Source: JBCCAG01 sp050331115 (lineage in GTDB: Bacteria; Cyanobacteriota; Cyanobacteriia; CAKZMO01). Taken from it: a stretch of DNA of 64,000 nt. This document shows positions 50,209-58,830 of this stretch, in pieces (position 1 is the first letter of the stretch; every line of letters begins with the position of its first letter). The position numbers were made by a program, and so were the translations under genes. Below the pieces are notes generated by a model. The model did not search any database, had not been told where the DNA came from, and saw only the letters and a list, made by a program, of their open reading frames with translations. The stretch lies in the NCBI GenBank assembly GCA_050331115.1, contig JBHJHD010000043.1:1-64000 (forward strand), given 5' to 3'.

Positions 50209-51474
50209 TCAGGGACCACAGGACTCGCCGTGCTGCTGCAGGCACATCGCCTGCTCTGACGCGTCTAAATCTTCCCACGCCACGTCCCGCCGCAGCACCA
50301 TACCGTTGTGGCCCACTAAAAGTCGGGGCAGCTGCTCTGGGTCGATCAGGGCTAGCGTCTGCATGTCGTACGTGGTGTAAGTCGTTTTTTTCGGTGCGTC
50401 TAGATTGACATCGACAATCGTCAGCGCTTTCCACGGGGGGAGATTTCCCGTAATCAGCGGCCGCGGACCGGAGCCCAAGATGCCCATGTGCAGCAGCTGC
50501 AGCTCGCCCCGATGGGCGGGGTAATAGGCGTGATGATGGCCGCTGATGTAGGTGTGCACGTCGTACCGCTCCAGCATGGCCCGCAGCGCATCGGCGTCTT
50601 CCATCACTTCACCGGGGCTATCGCGACCGATGGCCACTGCATATAGGGGCAGGTGCCCCAGCAGGATGCGCAGCCTGGCGTTTTGGGCTTCAGGGCTGGC
50701 GAGGGTCTGCTCGACCCAGGCCAGGTCCTCGTCTGGGATATTGCTGGAAGAGCCGTCCCAAGCCAGGAAAAAGATGTCCTCAAAGGTAAAGCTGTAGTAA
50801 AAAGGAAATTTGTGGCGATCGCTAAACTGAACTCCTGGATCGTGGGCGGGGTCGTTCCAATACTCCGCCGCCAGCGCCCGCTCCTGCTCAAATAGGAAGG
50901 CGTCCTCCAGGCCTCGGGCGCTAGAGGCATCGTGGTTGCCGATGGTAAATCCGTAGGGCAGCCCGGCCTGCCTCAGCGGGGCGGCCACGTGGTTGTCAAA
51001 GGCGGCCCACATGGCGCGAATCTCTTCCGCCGTAAGTACGGGGCTTTGCCCGGCTACCATATCACCGCTGCACACCACCATATCCGGCGACCAAAACGGC
51101 AGCAGGGCAATCGCTTTGTCGATTTCAGGATCGTAGTCCGTCGCGCCGTACACCCCGTTGAGATCGCTGATTACAGCAAGGCGGACATCACCTTGGGGCG
51201 GGTTGTATAGGCCACCTTCGACGCTGGCCGCGATCGCCTCGGTTTCCGGCGGCAGCGGGGCGCTGGCGTCCGGGGCTGCTGCACGGTTGGCCTCTGCACG
51301 GTTGGCCTCTGCACGGCTGGCCTCTGCAGGGCTGGTTTCTGTGGAACTGACTGCTGCGGGAGCCGGCTCGGTGGGACCGCCCGCCGTGGGGAAATTTTGT
51401 CTGAGCGGGCCGCAGGAGAGGGTGAGGCACAAAACAAGGCCGACCCAGAGCCAGAAGGAACGCCTGATGCGCAT
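50209..51474 (-). CDS. Metallophosphatase (calcineurin-like) lipoprotein
   Basis: 421 residues. Signal with Cys21 (LCLTLSC) as lipid attachment. A Pro/Ala/Glu-rich linker (about 25-75) encoded by a 15-bp DNA tandem repeat follows. Then a calcineurin-type phosphoesterase: VISDLNGVYGATDYD, VVCSGDMVAGQ, GNHDASS, LLGHLPLYA and YISGHHHAYYP. Metal ligands (Asp, His, Asn, two His) appear in order. It would hydrolyse phosphoester bonds outside the cytoplasmic membrane and feed phosphate to the adjacent PstS. The spacer of 156 bp upstream has no clear Pho box. Confidence 0.85.
   Translation of the reverse strand: MRIRRSFWLWVGLVLCLTLSCGPLRQNFPTAGGPTEPAPAAVSSTETSPAEASRAEANRAEANRAAAPDASAPLPPETEAIAASVEGGLYNPPQGDVRLAVISDLNGVYGATDYDPEIDKAIALLPFWSPDMVVCSGDMVAGQSPVLTAEEIRAMWAAFDNHVAAPLRQAGLPYGFTIGNHDASSARGLEDAFLFEQERALAAEYWNDPAHDPGVQFSDRHKFPFYYSFTFEDIFFLAWDGSSSNIPDEDLAWVEQTLASPEAQNARLRILLGHLPLYAVAIGRDSPGEVMEDADALRAMLERYDVHTYISGHHHAYYPAHRGELQLLHMGILGSGPRPLITGNLPPWKALTIVDVNLDAPKKTTYTTYDMQTLALIDPEQLPRLLVGHNGMVLRRDVAWEDLDASEQAMCLQQHGESCGP
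51278..51345. repeat. 15-bp tandem repeat in the metallophosphatase linker
   Basis: GGCCTCTGCACGGTT repeats four to five times with small changes. It codes AEANR-type units in the lipoprotein linker on the minus strand. Copy number is likely to vary between strains. Confidence 0.8.
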
Positions 51475-51630
51475 AGGCTGTCTACATCAACACAGGCTTC
51501 ACCATCGCACATCGGCCGGTTTGGGGCAATACCCACGACGCGCCGTCAGAACGACCGTTGACCCTGCTTGGGTTTGATGACGCAGCCAGCTTACGCGGCC
51601 AGGTTATGCAGTCAGATTGCGCACCTAAGT

Positions 51631-52755
51631 CTACCCGCTGGTCACTGGGGCTTTGGCCTGTATGCGCCGCGTGCGCGCCGTCCGCTTCTCCATCAGCAGC
51701 TTGGGCTGCAGATAGAGATTCTCGACCAGCACCGCAGCCCCCGCAATCCAGGGCGGAACAATGATCGCGCCAATAATACCCAGCACCTGCGTCCCCCCCA
51801 GCACCGCCAAGAGCTGATACAGCGGATGTACCCCAACCGAAGACCCCACCAGCAGGGGATCAAGCACATAGGTTTCGAGGTTTTGCACCACCGCAAACAG
51901 CACCGCCACCCACAGGAGCGTCCACCAGCCCTGGGAGATGGCGATCGTTAGCGCCGGAATTGCCCCCAAAAAGGGGCCAATGAATGGAATCAGGTTGGTG
52001 ATGCCGGCTATGGCCCCTAGGCCCAAAGCAAAATCCGATAGCCCTAAAAACCGCAGGGTTGTCGTGATAATCACCCCCAAGACCGCAGAGACCAAAATGC
52101 GCCCCCGCACGTAGCTGCCAATGCGATTGCTGATGGGGGTCATCTGGGCGGCCAGCCGCTCGTCCCAGGGCTGGGGCAGCAGGCTCACCAGCCCGCGGAT
52201 GAGCTTGCGGCTGTCGGAAACCATGTAGCCCGAGATAAAGATGGCCAGCACGACGCTGAATACCCCGCCCACCAGGCCTGTGGTAATGCTGACCGAGCGC
52301 CTTAGGAGCTGCTGGGTTGAGCGAATCGCCCAGGTGGTCAGCCCCTGTACGTCAATAATCTGGTTAAAGACATCGCTCACCAGATCGGGGCGAGTGTCAT
52401 TCTGACGGGCCGCCCAGCCTTCGATGGTCACTAAGGCATTGCTGATAGACAGGGGAACTTGGCGAATCAGTCGCTGGATCTGATCAAACAGAGAGGGACC
52501 GATTAAAATAATGAAACCGGTCAGGCCACCAATAAGCGTTGAATAGACCAAGATTACGGTCACCCAGCGCGGAATGCGCCACTGCTCCGCCCAGTTGACG
52601 ATGGGCGAGATTGCCGAAGCGAGTACGGTGGCAATCAGCAGCAGCAGCAGCAGGCTTCGCAACTGCCACAGCAGCACGACGGCCAGTACGAACGAGGCAG
52701 CGGTAAGCAGCGTTGACAGCGAGATAGAGACCTGCTGTTGAGAATCAAGCTTCAA
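51631..52755 (-). CDS. AI-2E/PerM-family membrane transporter
   Basis: 374 residues with 7-8 hydrophobic segments: a double N-terminal pair (about 10-70), then a long soluble loop, and helices near 150-175, 215-235, 245-275 and 300-345. Family signs: SLFDQIQRLIRQVPLSISNAL, GLGAIAGITNLIPFIGPFLGAIPAL. The family was named for autoinducer-2 export but includes ion and quinolone transporters; no substrate can be given here. Normal length (about 340-380). No partner gene is adjacent. Confidence 0.88.
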   Translation of the reverse strand: MKLDSQQQVSISLSTLLTAASFVLAVVLLWQLRSLLLLLLIATVLASAISPIVNWAEQWRIPRWVTVILVYSTLIGGLTGFIILIGPSLFDQIQRLIRQVPLSISNALVTIEGWAARQNDTRPDLVSDVFNQIIDVQGLTTWAIRSTQQLLRRSVSITTGLVGGVFSVVLAIFISGYMVSDSRKLIRGLVSLLPQPWDERLAAQMTPISNRIGSYVRGRILVSAVLGVIITTTLRFLGLSDFALGLGAIAGITNLIPFIGPFLGAIPALTIAISQGWWTLLWVAVLFAVVQNLETYVLDPLLVGSSVGVHPLYQLLAVLGGTQVLGIIGAIIVPPWIAGAAVLVENLYLQPKLLMEKRTARTRRIQAKAPVTSG

Positions 52756-52895
52756 GTGGATTGCCTCCGCAGAGTTGGCGGTTGTTGAGGGGATAGCAGC
52801 GCCTGATGTTCACTATTGTGCCAGGGTTAGCTGAATTTTGTGGACCTGATGCGGCTCAAGATAGCCCACATTCATTGACGTAACGCCCCGAAATT

Positions 52896-53483
52896 ATGTT
52901 TGAACTTTTAGCGGCACTCTCCATCGCGGCGGCGGCGGGTCTGAGGTTGGCGCTGCCGCTCTTAGTCCTTGGCATATTGAGCGGCGATGATCTGTGGAGC
53001 CAGGTTCCCTTACTCTCTATGCTCCGCCCTGCTGCCGTACTGGGTATCCTAGTGAGCTGGTCTGTTGTAGAGCTGGTCGTCTCTAAAGATCGGACTGGCC
53101 ATCGAGTGCTGCAGATGGTGGAGCTGGTCTTGAGTCCACTCGTGGGGGCGATCGCCGGAATTGCTGTGATCGCCGCCGTAAGTGACTCGGCCCTGATGTT
53201 TGTTATTATTGGCACCGTCTGCGCCCTGCTAGCCGTCGTCCTGCGGCTGGTCCAGATGGGCTGGTTCTACCGCCTGCGGGGGCTGCCGCTCTGGTTCATC
53301 CTCGTCCAGGATGTCCTGTGCATTGCGCTGGTTTTTCTGGCGCTCGACGCCCCCCGTCAGGGCGGTCTAATCGCGCTATTTCTGCTGTGGCTTGCCATCC
53401 GCAGCTCAAGCGCCTGGCAGCATCGCCGCGCTGACGCCCCAGCGATCGCCCCAGCGCCCGCGGTTCAGCACAAGGAGCACTAG
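52896..53483 (+). CDS. DUF4126-family membrane protein
   Basis: 195 residues with 5-6 hydrophobic segments: SIAAAAGLRLALPLLVLGIL, GILVSWSVVELVVS, VGAIAGIAVIAAV, and two later. The start ELLAALSIAAAAGLRLALP is the DUF4126 signature. Function is unknown. It is divergent from the AI-2E family gene and convergent with the phosphoribulokinase-like gene. Confidence 0.75.
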   Translation: MFELLAALSIAAAAGLRLALPLLVLGILSGDDLWSQVPLLSMLRPAAVLGILVSWSVVELVVSKDRTGHRVLQMVELVLSPLVGAIAGIAVIAAVSDSALMFVIIGTVCALLAVVLRLVQMGWFYRLRGLPLWFILVQDVLCIALVFLALDAPRQGGLIALFLLWLAIRSSSAWQHRRADAPAIAPAPAVQHKEH

Positions 53484-53534
53484 CGCAAGAACCATCAGCT
53501 CAGAGATCGCTAGGCAGAATTTCTAGGCAAAATT

Positions 53535-54482
53535 CTAGGCCATGACGACCGCTACGTTTGCCGCCTTGAGCATGTGATAGGTAATAATCAGCTGCGTCAG
53601 CGCTAGCGGATAGCTCTGCAGCGTTTCCCCCGTGGTGCCGATGACCTTGCCCAGGTTTTGATTCCCCTCTAGGCTGCAAAACTTGCCCAGGTAGGGAATT
53701 TCGCTGCACAGCACCCGCTCTAGGGATTTAACCTGCTCATCGGTGGCGTGGCCATCGACTTCGAGGACGTCTACGGGCTTACCCATGTCGCGATCGAGGC
53801 CCAGGCGAATGGCCTCTCCCAAGTGGCTGCCGTTGGGGTTGAGGATGTGCGTGAAGTCGGGGTGAGGAATAGTGGGCCGCAGGACGAGGCGGGCGTTGAG
53901 TAGGGTTTCTGCGACGGGCTCATCTTTTGGCGGGTAGAAGGTGACGACCACGTCTGCCCACTGTCGCTGGGGCCGAATGAAGGCATCTGAATCGGGCTCT
54001 CGCTTTTGCATTTGATCCCGCACCTGCGCTTCGGTATAGCCCCGCTTGCGAGTGTCGCGCTTCTCCTTCCAGTCAAATCGAACTTCTTCCGGGGGGGCGA
54101 GATAGACCTTGACATCGTAGGCGTCGCGCATGCCGCGGGTGGAGTAGCCCAGCAGGCCTTCCACGATGACGTAGCGCTGGGGCTCAATATACTCAGGCGG
54201 ATCGAAAGCGCCGGTCGTGTGGTTGTAAATCGGCTTTAGCACAGGCTGTCCCGTGCGCAGCAGCGCCAGGTGCTGCTGGATGATATCGAGATAGTTGCAG
54301 TCTGGATGCAGCGCCGAAATGCCCATCTCAGCCCGCTGCTGCCGGTCGTAGCGGTGGTAGTCGTCGGTGCAGATGACGGTGACGTTCTCTTCCCCGAGAA
54401 TCTGGGCAATACCGCGCGTCAGCGTCGTCTTTCCAGCCGCGCTGTCGCCAACAATACCGAGAATAATTGGGCGGCTTGACAT
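53535..54482 (-). CDS. Phosphoribulokinase-family enzyme, paralog without the redox cysteine in the P-loop
   Basis: 315 residues. P-loop GDSAAGKTT (12-20), then CTDDYHRYDRQQRAEMGI and KPIYNHTTGAFDPPE, close to the phosphoribulokinase family. The Cys in the usual cyanobacterial SGCGKST P-loop is replaced by Ala here, so the disulfide switch used for thioredoxin and CP12 control would be missing; Cys38 remains but would lack a partner. It may phosphorylate ribulose 5-phosphate or a different substrate such as uridine. The canonical Prk of Calvin cycle should be encoded elsewhere. It is alone on the minus strand. Confidence 0.82.
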   Translation of the reverse strand: MSSRPIILGIVGDSAAGKTTLTRGIAQILGEENVTVICTDDYHRYDRQQRAEMGISALHPDCNYLDIIQQHLALLRTGQPVLKPIYNHTTGAFDPPEYIEPQRYVIVEGLLGYSTRGMRDAYDVKVYLAPPEEVRFDWKEKRDTRKRGYTEAQVRDQMQKREPDSDAFIRPQRQWADVVVTFYPPKDEPVAETLLNARLVLRPTIPHPDFTHILNPNGSHLGEAIRLGLDRDMGKPVDVLEVDGHATDEQVKSLERVLCSEIPYLGKFCSLEGNQNLGKVIGTTGETLQSYPLALTQLIITYHMLKAANVAVVMA

Positions 54483-54665
54483 GGTCCCTCCTGAGGTTAA
54501 ATGCTTACCCGCAAGGCAGGGTACCTTTGAAAAAGGCTACACCACGGGAAATGACTATTGCCTCATTTTAGGAAGTAAGGGGACGTAACTCAAGCAACTG
54601 GATTACCCGACTGGATTACGCACCGGAGCGGGTCGGGCTCAAATTTGCCGCGAAGGCAGCAGTTC

Positions 54666-54902
54666 TCACCGCAGCCGCTGAAGCGCGATCGCTCCCCCCA
54701 TGGCTAGCGCCCCAGCGGCAGCGGCGGCGGCGAGAATGACGCCAAACGGCAGCTGAGGCGACTGCTGCCCCAAAAACTGCAGCGACGCCAGGGTCGACCC
54801 CTCGGGGGTAACTATGAATGCATTTTGCACCGACAGGATGGCGATCGCTAGCATCCAAAACGCCAGAATGGCTGATATCAATAGCGTAACGAGGGTTCGC
54901 AT
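54666..54902 (-). CDS. LapA/DUF1049-like small membrane protein
   Basis: 78 residues with two membrane helices (LLISAILAFWMLAIAILSVQNA at about 5-28; VILAAAAAAGALAMGGAIAL at about 54-74). The SVQNA-then-short-loop-then-Gly/Ala helix is the LapA-like domain pattern (DUF1049). The family is linked to envelope assembly in some bacteria, though the role in cyanobacteria is unknown. It starts 3 bp after the lipoprotein gene, so they are co-transcribed. Confidence 0.65.
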   Translation of the reverse strand: MRTLVTLLISAILAFWMLAIAILSVQNAFIVTPEGSTLASLQFLGQQSPQLPFGVILAAAAAAGALAMGGAIALQRLR

Positions 54903-54904
54903 GG

Positions 54905-55615
54905 CTAGCTTGCGCAGGTTTCCGTCAGACAGACCACCAGCACCGATTTGATGGTCGCATCAGGGTCATACTCGGTGGTTTCTCGGTAATCTGATCCATC
55001 TTGAGCATAGACGCCGGCATAGTCTGGCGTAGTCTCGCCGGGCTGCCTCGCCCAGGTGCCGAAGGAGATATTGTCCGCTGGCGGAGCGTCAAAGCGGACA
55101 TATTCTAAAGAGGCGTTGGCCTCGTGGTGCGACAGGGTGGCGCTGCCGTAGGTGGCTTCTGCATCCGCAATGGGCGTTCCCACGCCAATTCCTTCATCGG
55201 TCTCAAAGGCTGAATTGGTGGTCAACACCCCCTGAATCACGTCCCCGTCGCCGAGGGACTCTCCAGCCAGGTAAAGAATGTGAAACAAAATTTCCCCATC
55301 CTGGCGGACGGCGATCGCGTCGAATTCGGCCAGAAAGGGGGATTGGGTCACGAACGATGCGTCAGATCCAAGCAGCTGCTTGAGCTCCCCCAGGGTAAGC
55401 CCCAGCTGAGCAGGGCCAATGCCGTAGGCTGAAATCTCTTGATCGTCGGGCTCAGCCGGGGGTGGCGCTGGGGGGTCGGCGACCTCGGTCGACTCCGACG
55501 CGGAGGATACGGGCTGGGGCTCTAGCTCCGCTGAACGACCGCAGCTGGCTAGGGTCGCCGTGAGCAGTAGCCCTAGGAGGAGTTTGTACTGTTGCGGCAT
55601 TGCTTGTCGGGTCAT
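54905..55615 (-). CDS. Hypothetical lipoprotein
   Basis: 236 residues from the outer ATG (ATG 15 bp later is possible). Lipobox TATLASC, so Cys25 is lipidated. A Pro/Glu linker (about 35-60) and a beta-rich domain with AYGIGPAQLGLTLGELKQLLG, a motif like that of SmpA/OmlA-related or BLIP-like domains, follow. The Cys pair near the end (VVCLTETCAS) could form a disulfide. No name given. It is in an operon with rsmI upstream (6-bp gap) and the LapA-like gene downstream. Confidence 0.6.
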   Translation of the reverse strand: MTRQAMPQQYKLLLGLLLTATLASCGRSAELEPQPVSSASESTEVADPPAPPPAEPDDQEISAYGIGPAQLGLTLGELKQLLGSDASFVTQSPFLAEFDAIAVRQDGEILFHILYLAGESLGDGDVIQGVLTTNSAFETDEGIGVGTPIADAEATYGSATLSHHEANASLEYVRFDAPPADNISFGTWARQPGETTPDYAGVYAQDGSDYRETTEYDPDATIKSVLVVCLTETCAS

Positions 55616-55621
55616 GGTGCT

Positions 55622-56623
55622 TTAGTTCTTGAGGCTGAGGGCGAGTTGGTAGACGCGCAGGCGGGGCAGGTCGGCCTGCCTAGCGAGCTGGCGGCTGGCA
55701 TCCGAATGGGAAAGACCTTGGGCCAGGAGTCGGTGTAGCTCAGATCTGATGTCGGCGTCGCTGAGGGTCGCTGCAGCTGCCTTGCCGGCAATAACCAGGG
55801 TGAACTCTCCCTGAGGCGTCTGTTCAGTGTAGCGCTCGATAGCGGCGGCGATGCTGCCCTGCCATAACTCTTCGTACCGCTTCGTCAGCTCTCGACCTAG
55901 CACTAGGGGACGCTCATCGCCCAGGGCGGTCCTAAGATCTTCTAAAGTTTGCCGCAGCCGATGGGGCGCTTCGTAGAGAATTAGGGTGCGCGCCTCTGAC
56001 GTAAGGGCTTCGAGGCGATCGCGGCGGGCGATGCCCTTAGCCGGCAGAAACCCCTCGAACACAAATCGGTCTGTGGGCAGGCCGGAGGCGCTGATCGCCG
56101 TGATGCTGGCGGTGGGCCCAGGAACAGGGCTAACGGTCAAGCCCGCCTCCCGACAGGCCTGCACTAGCTCGTAGCCAGGGTCAGAGATCCCCGGCATGCC
56201 CGCGTCGCTCACCAGGGCGATCGCCTTACCGGCCTGGAGTCGCTGCACCAGCTCGGGAGCCCGCTGGCGGCTGTTGTGGGCGTGGTAGCTCGTCTGCGGA
56301 GTGTCAATTTGAAAGTGGTGCAGCAGCTTGCCGGTGTGCCGGGTATCCTCGGCGGCGATCAGGTCTACCTGACGCAGCACCCGGACGGCCCGAAAGGTCA
56401 TGTCTTCTAGGTTGCCGAGGGGGGTGCCGACGACGTATAGCGTCCCGGGAACCACGCGGGTGTCTTTTAAGGCGGCAGGGCGATGGCTATACTCAGGTGG
56501 GTTTACCTCAGGCGAGCTTTTCCCCGGTAGACTTTCCCCAGACAAGCCGTCCCTAGGCGAGCCGTCCCTAGGCAAGCTACCCTGAGTCGAAATATCTTGA
56601 GACGGTACACTGGGCTGTGACAT
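55622..56623 (-). CDS. rsmI: 16S rRNA (cytidine1402-2'-O)-methyltransferase
   Basis: 333 residues from ATG 56623; ATG 56668 is also in frame (348). Core from about residue 57: GTLYVVGTPLGNLEDMTFRA, AAEDTRHTGKLL, SDAGMPGISDPG and PGPTASITAIS mark RsmI, which methylates the 2'-O of C1402 in the ribosomal P site. The first about 55 residues are Ser/Pro/Gly-rich and coded by a 15-bp tandem repeat (GCCGTCCCTAGGCGA, near 56538-56579). Normal RsmI has about 280 residues. The start is uncertain; translation might begin within the core. First in a minus-strand operon with the lipoprotein and LapA-like genes. Confidence 0.92.
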   Translation of the reverse strand: MSQPSVPSQDISTQGSLPRDGSPRDGLSGESLPGKSSPEVNPPEYSHRPAALKDTRVVPGTLYVVGTPLGNLEDMTFRAVRVLRQVDLIAAEDTRHTGKLLHHFQIDTPQTSYHAHNSRQRAPELVQRLQAGKAIALVSDAGMPGISDPGYELVQACREAGLTVSPVPGPTASITAISASGLPTDRFVFEGFLPAKGIARRDRLEALTSEARTLILYEAPHRLRQTLEDLRTALGDERPLVLGRELTKRYEELWQGSIAAAIERYTEQTPQGEFTLVIAGKAAAATLSDADIRSELHRLLAQGLSHSDASRQLARQADLPRLRVYQLALSLKN

Positions 56624-56675
56624 CGCTGCGCTAATTAATCTTTCACTACCGTAACCGTCTTTCATCACCGTAACC

Positions 56676-57569
56676 GTGGGTCAACCATCGCGCCAGGGGC
56701 TATTTGTAGGGCTGCTCACCCTCGACTTGATCTATAGCGTCGAGCGGCTGCCGTCCCCCAATGAGAAGCTAGTTGCCTCAGACTATTTGGCCGTCGCTGG
56801 CGGTCCGGCCGCTAACGCCGCCATTGCGTATCGTCATTTTAGCCAAAGCGCCACCCTCTTGAGCGTGCTGGGTCGCCACCCCTTGAGCCAGCACATTGCC
56901 GCAGACTTAGAGGCCCACGGCGTCACCCTAATCGACTTAGCGCCGTCCCATCTTGAACCGCCGCCCGTCTCCTCGATCTTGGTGACCCAGGCTACAGGCG
57001 ATCGCGCCGTAGTCTCGCTCAACGCCCGCCGTCATCAGGCGGCAGGGGGGATCTTTGAGGACATTGCAGCGGCGGTTCACCGCAGCAGCGTGGTGCTCAT
57101 CGACGGGCACCAGATGGCTTTGGGGGCGGCCGTTGCCCAGCGGGCCGCCCAGCAAGGCATTCCGGTGGTGGTGGACGGCGGCAGCTGGAAGCTCAACTTC
57201 GATCAGGTGCTGCGCCACGCCGATTACGCCGTTTGCTCGGCCCAGTTTTCTCCCCCAGGCTGCGCGACGTTCCGGGACACCGTAGGCTATCTACAGCGTC
57301 TGGGCGTGCCTCACGTCGCCATCACCCGGGGCAGCGACCCCATCGTCTATTGTCACGGCGATCGCTGCCAAGAAATCGCCGTCCCTGTAGTCCAGGCCGT
57401 TGACACTTTGGGGGCGGGCGATATCTTCCACGGCGTTTTCTGCCATGCTCTGAGCCCCGATCAGGACGGTGCTCCCGCCTCAGTTACGGCCGCGCTGCAG
57501 CAGGCGGCCCAAGCAGCGGCGATCGCCTGCACCACCTTTGGTACGCGCCAGTGGATGAACCCAGATTGA
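56676..57569 (+). CDS. PfkB-family carbohydrate kinase
   Basis: 297 residues from GTG 56676. The two PfkB signatures are present: AVAGGPAANAAIAYRHF near residue 40 and DTLGAGDIFHGVFCHA near 247, with Asp of GAGD as catalytic base. It phosphorylates a sugar, nucleoside or similar small molecule with ATP. The substrate is not readable. It is divergent from rsmI, 52 bp apart, and followed by a 283-bp spacer. Confidence 0.88.
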   Translation: MGQPSRQGLFVGLLTLDLIYSVERLPSPNEKLVASDYLAVAGGPAANAAIAYRHFSQSATLLSVLGRHPLSQHIAADLEAHGVTLIDLAPSHLEPPPVSSILVTQATGDRAVVSLNARRHQAAGGIFEDIAAAVHRSSVVLIDGHQMALGAAVAQRAAQQGIPVVVDGGSWKLNFDQVLRHADYAVCSAQFSPPGCATFRDTVGYLQRLGVPHVAITRGSDPIVYCHGDRCQEIAVPVVQAVDTLGAGDIFHGVFCHALSPDQDGAPASVTAALQQAAQAAAIACTTFGTRQWMNPD

Positions 57570-57852
57570 GCGGTTATAGGGGTGGCATAAAGGGGCCGTA
57601 AAGCTGCCCGCATATCGCCAGCACCCACGGCCTTCAGTGAGTATCATCCTTATTGTTAGCTCACCTCAGAGCTCACCTCAGATGGGGCGTTTTTAAAAGT
57701 GACGCCTTATGCTGTAGAGACAATAAGTGGCTAGCCACAAGTAAGCAATGTTGGGGTTCTGCTCCTTGGCGGGGGCAAATTTCCAAGTGGCGTCGTTTAT
57801 TTATGGCCTTCTACTTATGACGACTGAAGTAAATTTAACTACAGGAATTTTT

Positions 57853-58830
57853 ATGGCATATCAGCGCGAGAAGGAAGTCGCTATCGAAGCCGCGATCGCT
57901 GCAGCAAAGCTCTGCCAGCAGGTGCGAGGCCAGATCTCTCCGGAGGCAATCGAGAAGAAGGACAAAAGCCCAGTCACCATCGCGGACTACGGCGCTCAGG
58001 CTTTGGTGTGTCACGCCCTTGATGTGGCCTTTCCCCACGACTCAATTGTGGGCGAGGAAGACGCCGGCCAGCTGCGATCGCTGGAGATGAAGACTCAGCT
58101 GGAGCAGGTCACCAAGTTTGTCCAGGGCATCGAGCCAGAAGCCACGCCGGGGGCCGTAATGGACTGGATTGACCGGGGCAACGGCCAGGCCGCCGAGCGC
58201 TTCTGGACTTTGGACCCCATTGACGGCACCAAGGGATTTTTACGCAATGACCAATATGCGGTGGCGATCGCCCTGCTAGAGCAAGGGGAAATTAAAGTTG
58301 GCGTACTGGCCTGCCCAGCTCTCAAGTTTGACGATGCTGACGAAGAAGGACTGCTGTTCGTTGCGGTTCGCGGTGAGGGCGCGACCATGCGACCCATCAG
58401 CGGCGGTGAGGAGCGGCCTATCCGGGTCGTCGGCGACGACACCGCCAACCTGCGGTTTGTCGAGAGCGTTGAGTCGTCCCATGGGGATCAGGGCCGTCAG
58501 CAGGCGGTGGCTAGCGCCGCTGGGTTTACGACCCCGCCGCTTAAGATGGACAGCCAGGCAAAGTACGGTGCGGTAGCGGCAGGCCGAGCCGCCCTCTATC
58601 TGCGATTGCCCTCTCCTAAATCTCCAGACTACCGCGAGAAGATCTGGGATCACGCCGCTGGAGTGATTGTGGTGGAAGAGGCTGGGGGCCGGGTCACCGA
58701 TATGTACGGCAGCCCGCTCGACTTCACAAAGGGCTCGAAGCTCGTGGACAACCAGGGCGTGGTGGTGAGCAACGGCGCGATTCACGACGTGGTGATCACA
58801 GCGCTAAAGGCGTCGGTGGCTAGCGCCTAG
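57853..58830 (+). CDS. 3'(2'),5'-bisphosphate nucleotidase / inositol monophosphatase-family phosphatase
   Basis: 325 residues from ATG 57853, which follows an A/T-rich stretch; an upstream in-frame ATG (57748) would add 35 atypical residues. Metal sites GEEDAGQLR (about 58), LDPIDGTKGFL (about 122) and WDHAAGVIVVEEAGG (about 265). HAL2/CysQ-type enzymes hydrolyse PAP, the byproduct of sulfotransferases, to AMP, and can also act on PAPS or inositol phosphates. It may recycle PAP from the sulfotransferase at 27095-28399. Its stop shares CTAG (58827-58830) with the convergent purC stop. Confidence 0.85.
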   Translation: MAYQREKEVAIEAAIAAAKLCQQVRGQISPEAIEKKDKSPVTIADYGAQALVCHALDVAFPHDSIVGEEDAGQLRSLEMKTQLEQVTKFVQGIEPEATPGAVMDWIDRGNGQAAERFWTLDPIDGTKGFLRNDQYAVAIALLEQGEIKVGVLACPALKFDDADEEGLLFVAVRGEGATMRPISGGEERPIRVVGDDTANLRFVESVESSHGDQGRQQAVASAAGFTTPPLKMDSQAKYGAVAAGRAALYLRLPSPKSPDYREKIWDHAAGVIVVEEAGGRVTDMYGSPLDFTKGSKLVDNQGVVVSNGAIHDVVITALKASVASA

